Shown here: positions 43,086 through 52,937 of the stretch, piece after piece
Layout of the letters: each line of letters begins with the position of its first letter
Position numbering within the stretch: the first letter of the stretch is position 1
Assembly (NCBI RefSeq): GCF_900100165.1
Contig: NZ_FNEO01000005.1
Span: forward strand, 1-64,000
Source: Flavobacterium glycines
GTDB lineage: Bacteria > Bacteroidota > Bacteroidia > Flavobacteriales > Flavobacteriaceae
DNA length: 64,000 nt
Direction of reading: 5' to 3'
Program-made: the position numbers and the translations under genes
Notes under the pieces: generated by a model
Databases searched by the model: none
The model's input: the letters and a program-made list of their open reading frames with translations, nothing else
Told to the model about the DNA's origin: nothing

Positions 43086-45818
43086 TTATTCTAAAACCAG
43101 ACCAATTTGGCCATCATCTTCGAGTTGAATAGAACTATCGTCGGCATTTAATTCGCCTCTAACTTCCAATTCTTCGGCTATAACTTCTTCCGGCTCTTCA
43201 TAAGGCAACGGTGCTAAAGCGTTTACCTGTTTTAATTTATCCGTAGTTAGTTGATTACCTAACGCTTTAAATCCTTTTATTGCTATAAAATTTTCAACAT
43301 CTACCGTAATACTCTCTTTTTGAACTCCTTTGACTTTAGGAAAAACCAATTCCACCAAAGGTCTGTAATCGGTAGATACCAATTCCAGTTGCGAATTAGG
43401 ATGTTCGGTAATAAAACTTTCTTCTTTACCTTCATTCTCTACTAAAAATCGCTTCAAATAGTAGCGCTCTTTTTCTCCATCATAATAAATGGCTGAAATA
43501 GGTTTTTTAGGAATCCATTTCTCCAAAACGATCATATCTTCGTCAAAGTGAGTAGACAATTCAGGAATGATTACTTTTAATTTTCCAGATTGCTGAATAA
43601 TCAAAATTTTATCACTTGGCCTGAATTCACCTAATAATTCTCCTCTGGCATCAACATTCAAACGTTGTACGGTATCATCATACCAAATTTTTCTTGGTAA
43701 CAAAGTAGAAATTCCTTTCTCCTTAATTTCGATTTTCTTAATTGGATATTTGGTTACTAAATTTCCTTTGGAAGCACGACCTTTAATAGCCAATTTAGCA
43801 AAATCCAAATCGAATTTTAACTTCTTAATACTGCTTATTTGACGTAAAAGAATTGTAATAACCTCAGCTTCTCCATTTGGATTACAGGTAAAATACAATA
43901 CCTGAGAACCTTTGGTTCCATTGGTCAAATCATACAATTTATCTCTGGTAACTCCGGAAACATTAAATCGTTTAATATAAGATGGTCCTGATTTTCCATC
44001 GCGATACACCAGATTATAAATAGTACGTTTATCACTTTTGTCAAAAACAGCTACATGAATAATGTCTTTCCCAACAAAAGTTTTAGCATCGACTTTAGTC
44101 ACCATCATACTTCCGTCACGAAGAAAAACAATCACATCATCGATATCCGAGCAATCGGTAACATATTCGTCTTTTTTCAAATTGGTTCCTACAAAACCTT
44201 CTGCTCTGTCCACATATAATTTAGTATTTCGCAACACTACTTTTGTAGCTTCGATATCATCAAAAATACGCAGTTCCGTTTGACGCTCGCGTCCTTTACC
44301 ATATTTCTCTTTTAACTTGGTAAAATAGGTAATGGCAAAATCAATAATATGTTCCAAATTGTATTCTACCTCCTTCATTTCATCTTCCAACTTAGCGATA
44401 AATTCATCGGCCTTATCAGAATCAAAACGGGTAATACGAATCATCGGAATTTGAGTCAATCGCTGTAAATCGTCGTCGTTGATTTCTCGAACAAAGGATT
44501 TTTTGAAAGGCTCAAATCTATCGTACATGTATTGGAACAAAGATTCTTTATCATGATACAATTTGAAATCAATGTACATTTCTTCACGGATGAAGATTTT
44601 TTCCAAAGTAGAAAAATGCCATTTGTTTTTTAATTCCTCTAAGTGAATCTCTAATTCCTGACGAAGCAAATCGACTGTTCTGTTAGTCGAAATTTTCAAC
44701 ATCGCCGAAACCCCAATAAACAAAGGCTTATTGTCTTCAATCACACAGCCCAAAGGTGCTACCGAAGTTTCACAGGCAGTGAAAGCAAACAATGCATCAA
44801 TAGTTTTATCCGGAGAAACTCCCGGATATAAGTGAATTAAAATCTCAACATCGGCGGCGGTATTGTCTTCAATTTTCTTGATTTTGATTTTGCCTTTATC
44901 ATTGGCTTTCAAAATACTGTCAATCAAAGTCGAAGTATTGGTCGAAAACGGAATTTGAGTAATTGCCAGTGTATTTTTGTCTATCTGGGCAATTTTAGCA
45001 CGCACACGCACACGCCCGCCACGCATTCCGTCATTATAATTAGAAACGTCGGCAATACCGGCAGTCATAAAATCCGGATACAACGTAAACGGCTTTCCTT
45101 TTAATATTTTAATCGAAGCATCGATTAATTCGTTAAAATTATGAGGTAAAACTTTAGTCGATAAACCTACCGCGATACCTTCTGCCCCCTGTGCTAAAAG
45201 CAACGGAAACTTTACCGGAAGATTGTTGGGTTCAGCACGACGACCATCATAAGAAACTCCCCAATCGGTGATTTTTGGAGAATACAAAACCTCCAAAGCA
45301 AATTTTGACAAACGTGCTTCGATATAACGGGAAGCTGCAGCTCCGTCTCCGGTTAAAATATTCCCCCAGTTTCCCTGACAGTCAATCAATAAATCTTTTT
45401 GCCCTATCTGCACCATCGCATCAGCAATACTCGCATCTCCGTGCGGATGATACTGCATAGTGTGACCTACAACATTGGCAACTTTATTATAACGACCATC
45501 ATCCAACTCTTTCAAAGAGTGCATGATTCGGCGTTGAACGGGCTTAAATCCGTCCTCGATAGCAGGAACAGCACGCTCTAAAATTACATAAGAAGCATAA
45601 TCCAAAAACCAGTCTTTATACATACCGGTAACTTTGGTAATGGTATCATTTGCATCTTCTTCTTCATTATCGTAAAAATGCTCCCCTTCAAAATGTTTAG
45701 CCTCTACATCAATAATTTCATCAGCTTCTTCCCCATCCTGATTTTCATCAATAGGATTCTCTTCTGAATTATTTTCTTCGTTGTTTGGAATGATGTTATC
45801 GTCTTCTTCGTCTTTCAT
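43086..45818 (-). CDS. parC: DNA topoisomerase IV subunit A (GyrA/ParC family)
   Basis: The 910-residue protein carries an acidic N-terminal extension (about 1-60, rich in Glu/Asp/Asn), then the breakage-reunion domain with the active-site Tyr165 in AAASRYIEARL and the quinolone-region sequence MQYHPHGDASIADAM (about 121-135). A C-terminal beta-pinwheel-like region follows (about 560-830). The gyrase box QRRGGKG is absent, which supports topoisomerase IV (decatenation) rather than gyrase. It is the last gene of an operon parE-HEPN-MNT-parC, 16 bases after the MNT gene. The acidic N- and C-terminal ends are unusual compared with E. coli ParC but common in flavobacteria. Confidence 0.92.
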   Translation of the reverse strand: MKDEEDDNIIPNNEENNSEENPIDENQDGEEADEIIDVEAKHFEGEHFYDNEEEDANDTITKVTGMYKDWFLDYASYVILERAVPAIEDGFKPVQRRIMHSLKELDDGRYNKVANVVGHTMQYHPHGDASIADAMVQIGQKDLLIDCQGNWGNILTGDGAAASRYIEARLSKFALEVLYSPKITDWGVSYDGRRAEPNNLPVKFPLLLAQGAEGIAVGLSTKVLPHNFNELIDASIKILKGKPFTLYPDFMTAGIADVSNYNDGMRGGRVRVRAKIAQIDKNTLAITQIPFSTNTSTLIDSILKANDKGKIKIKKIEDNTAADVEILIHLYPGVSPDKTIDALFAFTACETSVAPLGCVIEDNKPLFIGVSAMLKISTNRTVDLLRQELEIHLEELKNKWHFSTLEKIFIREEMYIDFKLYHDKESLFQYMYDRFEPFKKSFVREINDDDLQRLTQIPMIRITRFDSDKADEFIAKLEDEMKEVEYNLEHIIDFAITYFTKLKEKYGKGRERQTELRIFDDIEATKVVLRNTKLYVDRAEGFVGTNLKKDEYVTDCSDIDDVIVFLRDGSMMVTKVDAKTFVGKDIIHVAVFDKSDKRTIYNLVYRDGKSGPSYIKRFNVSGVTRDKLYDLTNGTKGSQVLYFTCNPNGEAEVITILLRQISSIKKLKFDLDFAKLAIKGRASKGNLVTKYPIKKIEIKEKGISTLLPRKIWYDDTVQRLNVDARGELLGEFRPSDKILIIQQSGKLKVIIPELSTHFDEDMIVLEKWIPKKPISAIYYDGEKERYYLKRFLVENEGKEESFITEHPNSQLELVSTDYRPLVELVFPKVKGVQKESITVDVENFIAIKGFKALGNQLTTDKLKQVNALAPLPYEEPEEVIAEELEVRGELNADDSSIQLEDDGQIGLVLE

Positions 45819-45834
45819 TTATGCTGAATTTATT

Positions 45835-46137
45835 TCAGTTTTCTCTTTTATAAAAAGTTTTACCAACTCTTTCAATATGCTCTATTAAACTTTGAGATTT
45901 TAAATCCTTATAAATGGATATGTCAAATTTATAAGGGATAAAACTATCATCTAATTTATGCCATAACTTATTTAAATCTTCTTTTGTCACATCACCTTTT
46001 AACGTAATATCAATGTCTGAACCTTCCCTGTAATTTCCCTTCGCTCTGGAACCATAGATTACTACCTCATCAATAGAAAGGCAATCTTCAAAAATCACCA
46101 AAATTTCCTGATAACTTTTAGGATAGATTCCAAACAT
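45835..46137 (-). CDS. MNT-type minimal nucleotidyltransferase antitoxin (MntA-like)
   Basis: The 100-residue protein has the polymerase-beta-like nucleotidyltransferase signature G29-S30-RAKGNYREGS-D41-I-D43 and a third acidic residue (Asp72 in FDISIY), so the active site looks complete. Such MNT proteins neutralise HEPN toxins, by adding AMP to the toxin's Tyr in the MntA-HepT case. Its ATG overlaps the stop of the HEPN gene by one base (TAATG), so the pair is coupled. It lies between parE and parC in the same direction. The length fits the family. Enzyme activity is inferred. Confidence 0.9.
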   Translation of the reverse strand: MFGIYPKSYQEILVIFEDCLSIDEVVIYGSRAKGNYREGSDIDITLKGDVTKEDLNKLWHKLDDSFIPYKFDISIYKDLKSQSLIEHIERVGKTFYKREN

Positions 46138-46547
46138 TATAAAAGGCTTTTCATTTTATTTTCAAAATCGATGAAAACAGGAAAATAATCATTCAAAATA
46201 ATTTCTAAAATGGCCAAAACCTCTTTTTCATCATAAATATGAGAAGTTAGATTTCTACTTTTAATCATGTCTAACCAAATATCTCCTTTAGAAATAAGTC
46301 CTACATTAAAAGCTTCTTTAACTGCATTTTTACTACCAAACAAGTCTGTTTTTCCTTGCTCCTCCAGAAAATCTTTCATTACTTTCCAAGACAATTCCTG
46401 AGAAACCTCAAATGCCTGAATTACCCCTTGAAGTTCTAATTCGGTAAAGTCTCTTTCTTCTTTAAGTTGCTTAGCATTTTTTAATTGCTTAAACGCATTT
46501 ACAAAATGTTCAAACCTCTGTTTCCAACGAATATCCTGATTCTCCAT
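46137..46547 (-). CDS. HEPN-type toxin (HepT-like, HI0074/NTase substrate-binding family)
   Basis: This 136-residue all-helical protein carries the HEPN RNase motif R98-NLTS-H103-I-Y105, that is RX4HXY, in which the Tyr is the residue AMPylated by MntA in characterised systems. The N-terminus (QRFEHFVNAFKQL) and the motif WKVMKDFLEEQG identify the HI0074/nucleotidyltransferase substrate-binding family. HEPN toxins are usually RNases. It starts 18 bases downstream of parE, and its stop overlaps the MNT start by one base. Its location inside the topoisomerase IV operon is unusual. Toxicity is inferred from the family. Confidence 0.88.
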   Translation of the reverse strand: MENQDIRWKQRFEHFVNAFKQLKNAKQLKEERDFTELELQGVIQAFEVSQELSWKVMKDFLEEQGKTDLFGSKNAVKEAFNVGLISKGDIWLDMIKSRNLTSHIYDEKEVLAILEIILNDYFPVFIDFENKMKSLL

Positions 46548-46565
46548 ACTTAATTATTTTTAAAA

Positions 46566-48428
46566 TTAAGCTTCTTCAATGGTATCCAATTCCACCTTCA
46601 GATTCTTGATGATAAACTCTTGTCGGTCCGGCGTATTTTTACCCATATAAAAAGATAATAATTGCTCTACCGATGTATGTTTGTCCATCATAACAGGATC
46701 CAGTCTAATATCTTCACCAATAAAAAACTGAAATTCATTTGGCGAAATCTCTCCCAATCCCTTGAATCGGGTGATTTCAGGTTTAGGTTTTAATTTCTCG
46801 ATAGCTGCTTTTCGTTCTTCTTCCGAATAGCAATAAATCGTTTCTTTTTTATTTCGAACCCTAAACAAAGGTGTTTGCAATATGTACAAATGCCCTTCTT
46901 TGATTAATTCCGGGAAAAATTGCAGGAAAAAGGTAATTAACAATAATCGAATGTGCATTCCGTCGACATCGGCATCGGTAGCGATAACAATGTTGTTGTA
47001 ACGCAGGTTTTCCATATCATCCTCAATATCCAAAGCCGCCTGTAACAAGTTGAATTCCTCATTTTCATAAACAATTTTCTTGCTCATACCATACGAATTC
47101 AACGGTTTTCCACGCAAACTAAAAACAGCCTGTGTGTTCACATCGCGCGACTTGGTAATCGATCCGGAAGCCGAATCCCCCTCGGTAATAAACAAAGTAC
47201 TTTCTAAATATCTTGGATTTTTAATATCCGGTAAATGCACACGACAATCACGCAACTTTTTATTATGCAAACTGGCTTTCTTAGCTCTGTCTTTAGCTAA
47301 TTTTCGAATACCAGAAAGTTCTTTACGCTCTCTTTCAGCTTGTAAAATTTTACGCAGCAACAAATCGGCAGTTTCCGGATTTTTGTGCAAATAATTGTCT
47401 AAATTATTTTTGACAAAATCATTTACAAAAGTTCGCACCGACGGCATTCCCGGCTCAGAACCTACTTCGGTAGAACCTAATTTGGTTTTGGTTTGCGATT
47501 CAAAAACCGGTTCCATCACCTTAATACTCACCGCCCCTACAATAGATTTTCGAATATCTGAAGGTTCGAAACCTTTGTTGTAAAACTCTCTGACTGTTTT
47601 TACAATAGCTTCACGAAAAGCAACCAAGTGTGTTCCTCCCTGAGTCGTATTTTGTCCGTTTACAAAAGAGTGGTATTCCTCACTGTATTGTGATTTACTA
47701 TGCGTCATCGCAATTTCGATATCATCTCCTTTTAGATGAATGATATCATAAACTTTGTCTTCTTCGGCTATATTTTCGTTTAATAAATCTTTTAATCCGT
47801 AATCTGAGAAGAATTTTTCACCGTTGTAGATAATTGTTAATCCGGTATTCAGATAACAATAATTTTTGAGCATTTTCACTACATATTCATTACGAAATTT
47901 GTAGTTTTTAAAAATAGCCTCATCGGGAGTAAAAGTAACTTTGGTTCCTTTACGTTTGGTCGTTTCAATAATATCTTCTTCCAGAACCAAATTCCCGGCT
48001 GAAAATTCGGCTGCTTTTTGTTTGTCTTCTCTCACCGATTCTACACGGAAATAATTAGACAAGGCATTCACCGCCTTAGTACCCACCCCATTCAAACCCA
48101 CAGATTTCTTAAATGCCAGGGAATCATACTTACCTCCGGTATTCATTTTAGAAACCACATCAACCACTTTTCCTAATGGAATTCCACGACCATAATCACG
48201 AACAGCCACGGTTTTGTCCTTGATAGTCACTTCGATAGTTTTTCCTGAGCCCATAACAAACTCATCGATACAGTTATCGAGTACTTCTTTCAATAAAATA
48301 TAGATACCATCATCCGGTGAAGAACCATCACCTAATTTCCCGATATACATACCGGGACGCATACGAATATGCTCTTTCCAGTCTAATGACCGAATATTAT
48401 CTTCGGTATATTTACTTTGATCTGACAT
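46566..48428 (-). CDS. parE: DNA topoisomerase IV subunit B
   Basis: This is 620 residues from the ATG at 48428 ([21 protein letters not shown]); an upstream in-frame ATG would add 13 residues. The GHKL ATPase domain shows DNCIDE, RGIPLG and [17 protein letters not shown]. The transducer domain follows with QTKTKLGS. The TOPRIM domain carries [10 protein letters not shown] and [13 protein letters not shown], and ends RFKGLGEI. The short length and the absence of the ~170-residue GyrB insertion support ParE. It heads an operon with the HEPN/MNT pair and parC and has a promoter with a -33 TTG. Confidence 0.93.
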   Translation of the reverse strand: MSDQSKYTEDNIRSLDWKEHIRMRPGMYIGKLGDGSSPDDGIYILLKEVLDNCIDEFVMGSGKTIEVTIKDKTVAVRDYGRGIPLGKVVDVVSKMNTGGKYDSLAFKKSVGLNGVGTKAVNALSNYFRVESVREDKQKAAEFSAGNLVLEEDIIETTKRKGTKVTFTPDEAIFKNYKFRNEYVVKMLKNYCYLNTGLTIIYNGEKFFSDYGLKDLLNENIAEEDKVYDIIHLKGDDIEIAMTHSKSQYSEEYHSFVNGQNTTQGGTHLVAFREAIVKTVREFYNKGFEPSDIRKSIVGAVSIKVMEPVFESQTKTKLGSTEVGSEPGMPSVRTFVNDFVKNNLDNYLHKNPETADLLLRKILQAERERKELSGIRKLAKDRAKKASLHNKKLRDCRVHLPDIKNPRYLESTLFITEGDSASGSITKSRDVNTQAVFSLRGKPLNSYGMSKKIVYENEEFNLLQAALDIEDDMENLRYNNIVIATDADVDGMHIRLLLITFFLQFFPELIKEGHLYILQTPLFRVRNKKETIYCYSEEERKAAIEKLKPKPEITRFKGLGEISPNEFQFFIGEDIRLDPVMMDKHTSVEQLLSFYMGKNTPDRQEFIIKNLKVELDTIEEA

Positions 48429-48490
48429 TAAATTTTGTGGATTTTTTGCTAATATAGCATATATCACCCTATTTTAAAAAGGCTAACGAA

Positions 48491-48517
48491 CAAAGTTATC
48501 AAAAATGATATTGACAA
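48491..48517 (-). promoter_or_regulatory. Putative promoter of the parE operon
   Basis: On the minus strand TTG (48517-48515), a 16-base spacer and TAACTTTG (48498-48491) match the Bacteroidetes TTG/TAnnTTTG promoter, about 63 bases upstream of parE. Confidence 0.55.
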
Positions 48518-48545
48518 AAGAAAATTGGATTTTAAATTACAGGCT

Positions 48546-48947
48546 TTATAAATTTCCTTTCTCTGCTAATTTTTCAATCATTTCAATTCGCAACGGTTTG
48601 GTAAAAAAATCAATCACAACTTCAAAATTCATTGCTCTTTTAATATCGTTTGGATTATCTGACGAACTTAGCATAACCACAGCGCATTGTTTTTCAATAG
48701 TCTGAGGGAACTTTATTATTTCTTCCAGAAATCCGAATCCATCCATTACAGGCATTGATATGTCTAAAAAAATTAATTCAGGAAATTCCACGGTACCTCC
48801 TTCTGTGTTTTTTAAATATTCCAATGCCGCCATAGCAGATTTTTTTACAGTAATTTTTTCAGCAATTTTACTTTTAGTAATAATATGATTGTTTACATAA
48901 TTATCTATCTCATTATCATCTATCAGGAGAATATTTTTGACTTTCAT
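48546..48947 (-). CDS. Single-domain response regulator
   Basis: This 133-residue CheY/Rcp1-like receiver has acidic residues Asp11/Asp12 in LIDDNEID, phospho-acceptor Asp62 in LDISMPVMDG, Ser/Ser near 91-92 (VMLSSSDN) and Lys in FTKPLR. The spacing between Asp62 and the switch residues suits a receiver that accepts phosphate but has no output domain. It starts 4 bases after the PAS kinase stop and so is its likely partner. What it acts on downstream is unknown. Confidence 0.9.
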   Translation of the reverse strand: MKVKNILLIDDNEIDNYVNNHIITKSKIAEKITVKKSAMAALEYLKNTEGGTVEFPELIFLDISMPVMDGFGFLEEIIKFPQTIEKQCAVVMLSSSDNPNDIKRAMNFEVVIDFFTKPLRIEMIEKLAEKGNL

Positions 48948-48951
48948 AAAA

Positions 48952-51459
48952 TTAATTTAAATTACTAATTTGATTAGGAATTTCAACAATAAACTTAGTT
49001 CCTTTATCCTGCTCAGACTCTACATTAATTGTCCCTTCTAGTTTTTCCAGAGCTTCTTTTACAATATACAAACCAAGACCTGAACCCGAAGAAAGCGTGG
49101 TTGCTCTATAAAACATTTCAAATATTTTCTCTTTGTCATTATTAGCAATACCTACTCCATTATCTTCAACAACAATAACTGCATTGGTTTTATCGCTACG
49201 AATGATAATATTCACAAAAGACTTTTCTTTAGAAACATCTCTGTATTTCAAAGCATTAGAAAGAAGATTATTCAAAACCACACCTAACCTTCGATAATCA
49301 GAAACAAACAATCCACTCGAACTGATCTCTACATGGAATTGCACCCCTTTTATCCCTTCTATAAATTTATGACTTCCTTTAATTTCTTCAATTATTTTTC
49401 CAAAATTAATTTCATCTTTATCTAACCCCATACGGGCATTTCTGGAATAATGGAGTATATCTTCAATAAAATCATCCAATTTCCCCACACTATTATTAAG
49501 CATTGCCAGCCTTTCATGTAACTCACTATCTTCCGGATCAGCACATTCTTTAGTCACATAAATAAGACCCAACATCGATTTTAACGGTGCACGCAAATCA
49601 TGAGAAGCACTGTAAACAAAACGATCCAATTCGGCATTTGTTTTTTTCAATTCTGAATTATAGCGAATTAATTCATTTTCAAATATTTTATTATCAGTAA
49701 CATCTCTATAATTTAGAATGATTGCTTTAACACTTTCATTTTCTAATAAATTAATAGCTGTTCCTTCAATCCAGATTTCATGTCCTTTTTTATGATTAAT
49801 CCTAAATTGGTTTTGTTTAGGCATATTAGGATTTTCTAAAATTTCTTTCAAAAAAAGTTGCCCACGAAACAACTCATCTGAAACTAAAAATTCGGTAATA
49901 CTTTTTTCTTTGACATCTTCAAAACTATATCCTGAAATTCGTTCGGCCGAGGGACTTTGATACAAAATTTTACCTTCTTTGTCTAAAAGCAAAATAGCAT
50001 CACTTATATTTTCGGTCAAAACGCGATGTTTTTCCTCACTTTGTTTTAGTTTCTCTTCGGCTTTGATTTGCATTGTAACATCATTCGCTAATGACAATAT
50101 GGCCTTTCGATTATTATAATCAATTTTATGAGAAGCAATTTCCATTATCATTTTATCTCCATTCTTCTTATAATGCGACCAGTTTCTTGTTACAATTGGA
50201 TCATCATGTACCAACATATATTTTGCAAATTCTTCTATTTTAGAATAATCTTCTTTTGGACGATAATCCAAGACTGACATTCTCGACCACTCTTCTTTAC
50301 TATAGCCATACTTACACAATACAGCATTATTAATTTCTAAAACTTCCAGTGTTTCTAAATCCCAAATTATAATATAAGCAGGGTTATTATCAAACAGATA
50401 ACGATACTTTTCTTCTGATTTTTTTATTACTTCTTCAGCATTTTTTCGAGCAGTAACATCTCTTAAAATGGCAAAAAAACCTTTTCCATCCATCGATCTA
50501 TTACTGATTTCTGTCTGAATAAAAGAACCGTCTTTTCTTTTTATTTTTCTGCTTATTTGTGCAAATTTGTCCTTTCTTATTAAAGCAACATCTTCTGCTT
50601 GTTTTTCAATTTCGTCGGAAGGTACTAATTCGGATATATTAATATTAAGTAATTCTTCCCGCGTGTAACCAAACAAAGTGCAAGCTTCTTCATTCAAATC
50701 AATAATTTCAGTCTCTTCATTTAGAATTAAAATAGCTTCCCCGGCATATTCAATTAAGTTGCGATAATTCTTCTCGGTAAGAAACAATTTAGCCTTATTT
50801 AATTTTAAATTATTTACAATAGCACTATTTTTCTTTATCAGGTAATACAAAAACGGAACTGCAAATCCAAAAGCAATTAGTATAATCCAAATAATTTCAG
50901 AAGTATAGGTTTTATAATTACTATCATTATTTTGATTAATTGCTTCGCCAATTTTAACTTGCAAACGAAGCAAATTACTCACTTCAATAACAACCAAATT
51001 CAAATTAGGATATAACTCATTTTTAAGAATGGAATCAAGCAAATTGGCATCTTCTTTTTTCAACGCCAATTTCAATCTTTCAATAGCCCTATCTGATTTA
51101 TCAATTTGTATTTTGGCATTTAAAGCCAATTGTTTTTCTTGATCTGTAAGGTAACTTTTTTGATATTTTTTCCAGTTTATTCTGATACTATCCTGTGATT
51201 GAACAATCTTTCGCAAAGCATCATTGTAGGCAATTTTTTTTCCATCAATTTGACGAGCAGTTGCTATAATATTAGAAGTGTAAAAACGAATATCCGCCAA
51301 TTGGTCCATTGGCAATATCCTATCAGTATATAATTCTTTTGAACTATTATTTGATTCTCTAATCTTTATAAAACCAAAAATTCCGACCCCAATAACAAAT
51401 AGAGACATGATAAACACCAACAAAGTCAGTTCTAAAGATAATTGCTTGCTATTTACCAT
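48952..51459 (-). CDS. Multi-PAS sensor histidine kinase with 4HB sensor
   Basis: The 835-residue protein has two membrane segments (about 10-31 and 185-207) enclosing a helical periplasmic domain of the four-helix-bundle (4HB_MCP) type. Three PAS domains with PAC segments follow (about 225-345, 345-470 and 470-590; EEACTLFGYTREELL, LDYRPKEDYSKI, SPSAERISGYSFEDV). Then come HisKA with the acceptor His near 617 in SASHDLRAPLKSMLG and a HATPase domain (NNLLSNALKYRD, VEDNGVGI, GSGLGLYIV). This is typical of phytochrome-like or stress-sensing kinases of Bacteroidetes. The signal is unknown; the adjacent receiver is its likely phosphate acceptor. Confidence 0.9.
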   Translation of the reverse strand: MVNSKQLSLELTLLVFIMSLFVIGVGIFGFIKIRESNNSSKELYTDRILPMDQLADIRFYTSNIIATARQIDGKKIAYNDALRKIVQSQDSIRINWKKYQKSYLTDQEKQLALNAKIQIDKSDRAIERLKLALKKEDANLLDSILKNELYPNLNLVVIEVSNLLRLQVKIGEAINQNNDSNYKTYTSEIIWIILIAFGFAVPFLYYLIKKNSAIVNNLKLNKAKLFLTEKNYRNLIEYAGEAILILNEETEIIDLNEEACTLFGYTREELLNINISELVPSDEIEKQAEDVALIRKDKFAQISRKIKRKDGSFIQTEISNRSMDGKGFFAILRDVTARKNAEEVIKKSEEKYRYLFDNNPAYIIIWDLETLEVLEINNAVLCKYGYSKEEWSRMSVLDYRPKEDYSKIEEFAKYMLVHDDPIVTRNWSHYKKNGDKMIMEIASHKIDYNNRKAILSLANDVTMQIKAEEKLKQSEEKHRVLTENISDAILLLDKEGKILYQSPSAERISGYSFEDVKEKSITEFLVSDELFRGQLFLKEILENPNMPKQNQFRINHKKGHEIWIEGTAINLLENESVKAIILNYRDVTDNKIFENELIRYNSELKKTNAELDRFVYSASHDLRAPLKSMLGLIYVTKECADPEDSELHERLAMLNNSVGKLDDFIEDILHYSRNARMGLDKDEINFGKIIEEIKGSHKFIEGIKGVQFHVEISSSGLFVSDYRRLGVVLNNLLSNALKYRDVSKEKSFVNIIIRSDKTNAVIVVEDNGVGIANNDKEKIFEMFYRATTLSSGSGLGLYIVKEALEKLEGTINVESEQDKGTKFIVEIPNQISNLN

Positions 51460-51529
51460 ATTTACCCATTAGCTAAATCAATATTTAGACTATTTTCTAT
51501 ATTTAAAAGACTATAAAGAGATAGTGTAG

Positions 51530-51537
51530 CAAATATA
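51530..51537 (-). promoter_or_regulatory. Putative -7 element of the PAS kinase/regulator genes
   Basis: On the minus strand this reads TATATTTG, a match to TAnnTTTG, about 70 bases upstream of the kinase start. No -33 TTG at a good distance. Confidence 0.4.
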
Positions 51538-51610
51538 AAAATTATCCATACTAAACCTAAAACTATCAGATAGAAACATTAAATTAATTAATACCTATTA
51601 ATTTACACTT

Positions 51611-52138
51611 TTAACTTCCCAGACTCTTAACAATCTCCCTCAACTGATTATCAAATTCCGGATTAGCTATTTTGCCGTTTTCAACATCAAAATTTGCATC
51701 AAAACTTGGCAAAGAAAAAGTTGCTTTAATATCCGCACCATATCGCGGAAAAGCATTTTTGGCTATTTCCAATACCGAAGCACCTCCTCTGGCTCCCGGC
51801 GATGTAGCCATTAATAACATTGGCTTATTTTGAAATACTTTCCCCGTGATTCGAGAACACCAATCATATACATTTTTAAAAGCGGCAGAATAATTCCCGT
51901 TATTTTCTGCCAAAGAAACCACTAAAAAATCAGCTGATTCAATTTTAGCCAAAAAGGCTTTTGCTAACTCATGCTGACCAATTTCTGCTTCAACGTCCAC
52001 ACTAAACAATGGCATTTGATAATTATTTAAATCCAAAATTTCTACTTCGGCATTTTCAAAAAGTGAAGCTGCATAAGTCGCTAATTTTTTATTGATAGAG
52101 TTTTTACTTGGGCTTCCGCCAAAAGCGATTATTTTCAT
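51611..52138 (-). CDS. NADPH-dependent FMN reductase-like flavoprotein
   Basis: The 175-residue protein has a flavodoxin-like fold with the FMN phosphate loop FGGSPSKNSINKKLA (about 5-19), and PLFSVDVE and SPGARGGASVLEIA further along. It resembles NADPH:FMN reductases/azoreductase-like proteins (SsuE/YdeI-unrelated flavoproteins of about 170-190 residues). It reduces flavin or quinone with NADPH. It is transcribed alone on the minus strand, after the terminator of the ychF unit. Substrate unknown. Confidence 0.88.
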   Translation of the reverse strand: MKIIAFGGSPSKNSINKKLATYAASLFENAEVEILDLNNYQMPLFSVDVEAEIGQHELAKAFLAKIESADFLVVSLAENNGNYSAAFKNVYDWCSRITGKVFQNKPMLLMATSPGARGGASVLEIAKNAFPRYGADIKATFSLPSFDANFDVENGKIANPEFDNQLREIVKSLGS

Positions 52139-52173
52139 GTTTTTTTTTTATAAATGTAGTAAAATTTGAAAAC

Positions 52174-52206
52174 AAAAAAAGCCACTAAATCTCTTTAGTA
52201 GCTTTC
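52174..52206 (-). terminator. Terminator after the outer-membrane barrel gene
   Basis: On the minus strand AAAGCTACTAAA pairs with TTTAGTGGCTTT (one A-C mismatch), followed by a run of Ts. It ends the ychF and barrel-protein transcript. Confidence 0.8.
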
Positions 52207-52226
52207 TACAAAAAAACAAATATGTA

Positions 52227-52934
52227 TTACAAATTAAATGACCAACTAGTAATTAAACTCAAAGAATTAGTTTTAATACCCCCTGACACACCTTGATTAA
52301 AAGTCCCATCAATAGTATTACACAAACCTAAATTATCCCTTAGTTCTATCAAAATTGTATTTCTATTATCCAACTCAAATATTTTCCCTAGTCCCAACGA
52401 CACACCATAATCACTCGAAACATCATTTGCTAAAGGAAAATTTATTCCTGAAGGTGAATACACTATACTACCTCCATTCTTATTAACGAAATGTGATTTT
52501 TGTTTATGACTTTGCCAAAACGAGATAAAACCACCTCCATTTACAAAAAAAGATTTGCTTTTCCCGAAGCTATACTTCACCAACAAAGGAATAGTCAAAT
52601 ATTTATACTTATTGATTGTTTTTACATTAATATCTTCAACAAAATATTCAAAAGTCTGATTATCAAAATAACTTATAGTATAATCTGTTTCGTATTTTAT
52701 TGACTTTTGCTCCAAGTTTAAACCTGAATTAATAGAAAAATTTTTATTAATCCTATACTCAACAAAAAGACCTGCTAAATAACCAAATCCTGAATCTGTG
52801 TGATCTAAAATATCGCTTCCCCTAAAACTTGTATAATTGGAACCAAAATTCACCCCTACACTATAGTTACTTTGAGCTAAACCTACGACATTAAAAACGA
52901 CAACAAGGAAAACAGTCAATAAAGCTTTTTTCAT
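52227..52934 (-). CDS. PorT-like outer-membrane beta-barrel protein
   Basis: The 235-residue protein has a signal peptide (MKKALLTVFLVVVFNVVGLAQ) and an eight-strand-like barrel pattern with alternating aromatic residues (YSVGVNFGSNYTSFRG, GYLAGLFVEYRINKNFSINSG, WSFNL at the end). The C-terminal aromatic residue followed by Leu fits outer-membrane insertion. The family is generic outer-membrane beta-barrel (OmpW/PorT-like) proteins of Bacteroidetes. Its start is 3 bases after the ychF stop, which places it on the ychF transcript. Function unknown. Confidence 0.82.
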   Translation of the reverse strand: MKKALLTVFLVVVFNVVGLAQSNYSVGVNFGSNYTSFRGSDILDHTDSGFGYLAGLFVEYRINKNFSINSGLNLEQKSIKYETDYTISYFDNQTFEYFVEDINVKTINKYKYLTIPLLVKYSFGKSKSFFVNGGGFISFWQSHKQKSHFVNKNGGSIVYSPSGINFPLANDVSSDYGVSLGLGKIFELDNRNTILIELRDNLGLCNTIDGTFNQGVSGGIKTNSLSLITSWSFNL

Positions 52935-52937
52935 AGA

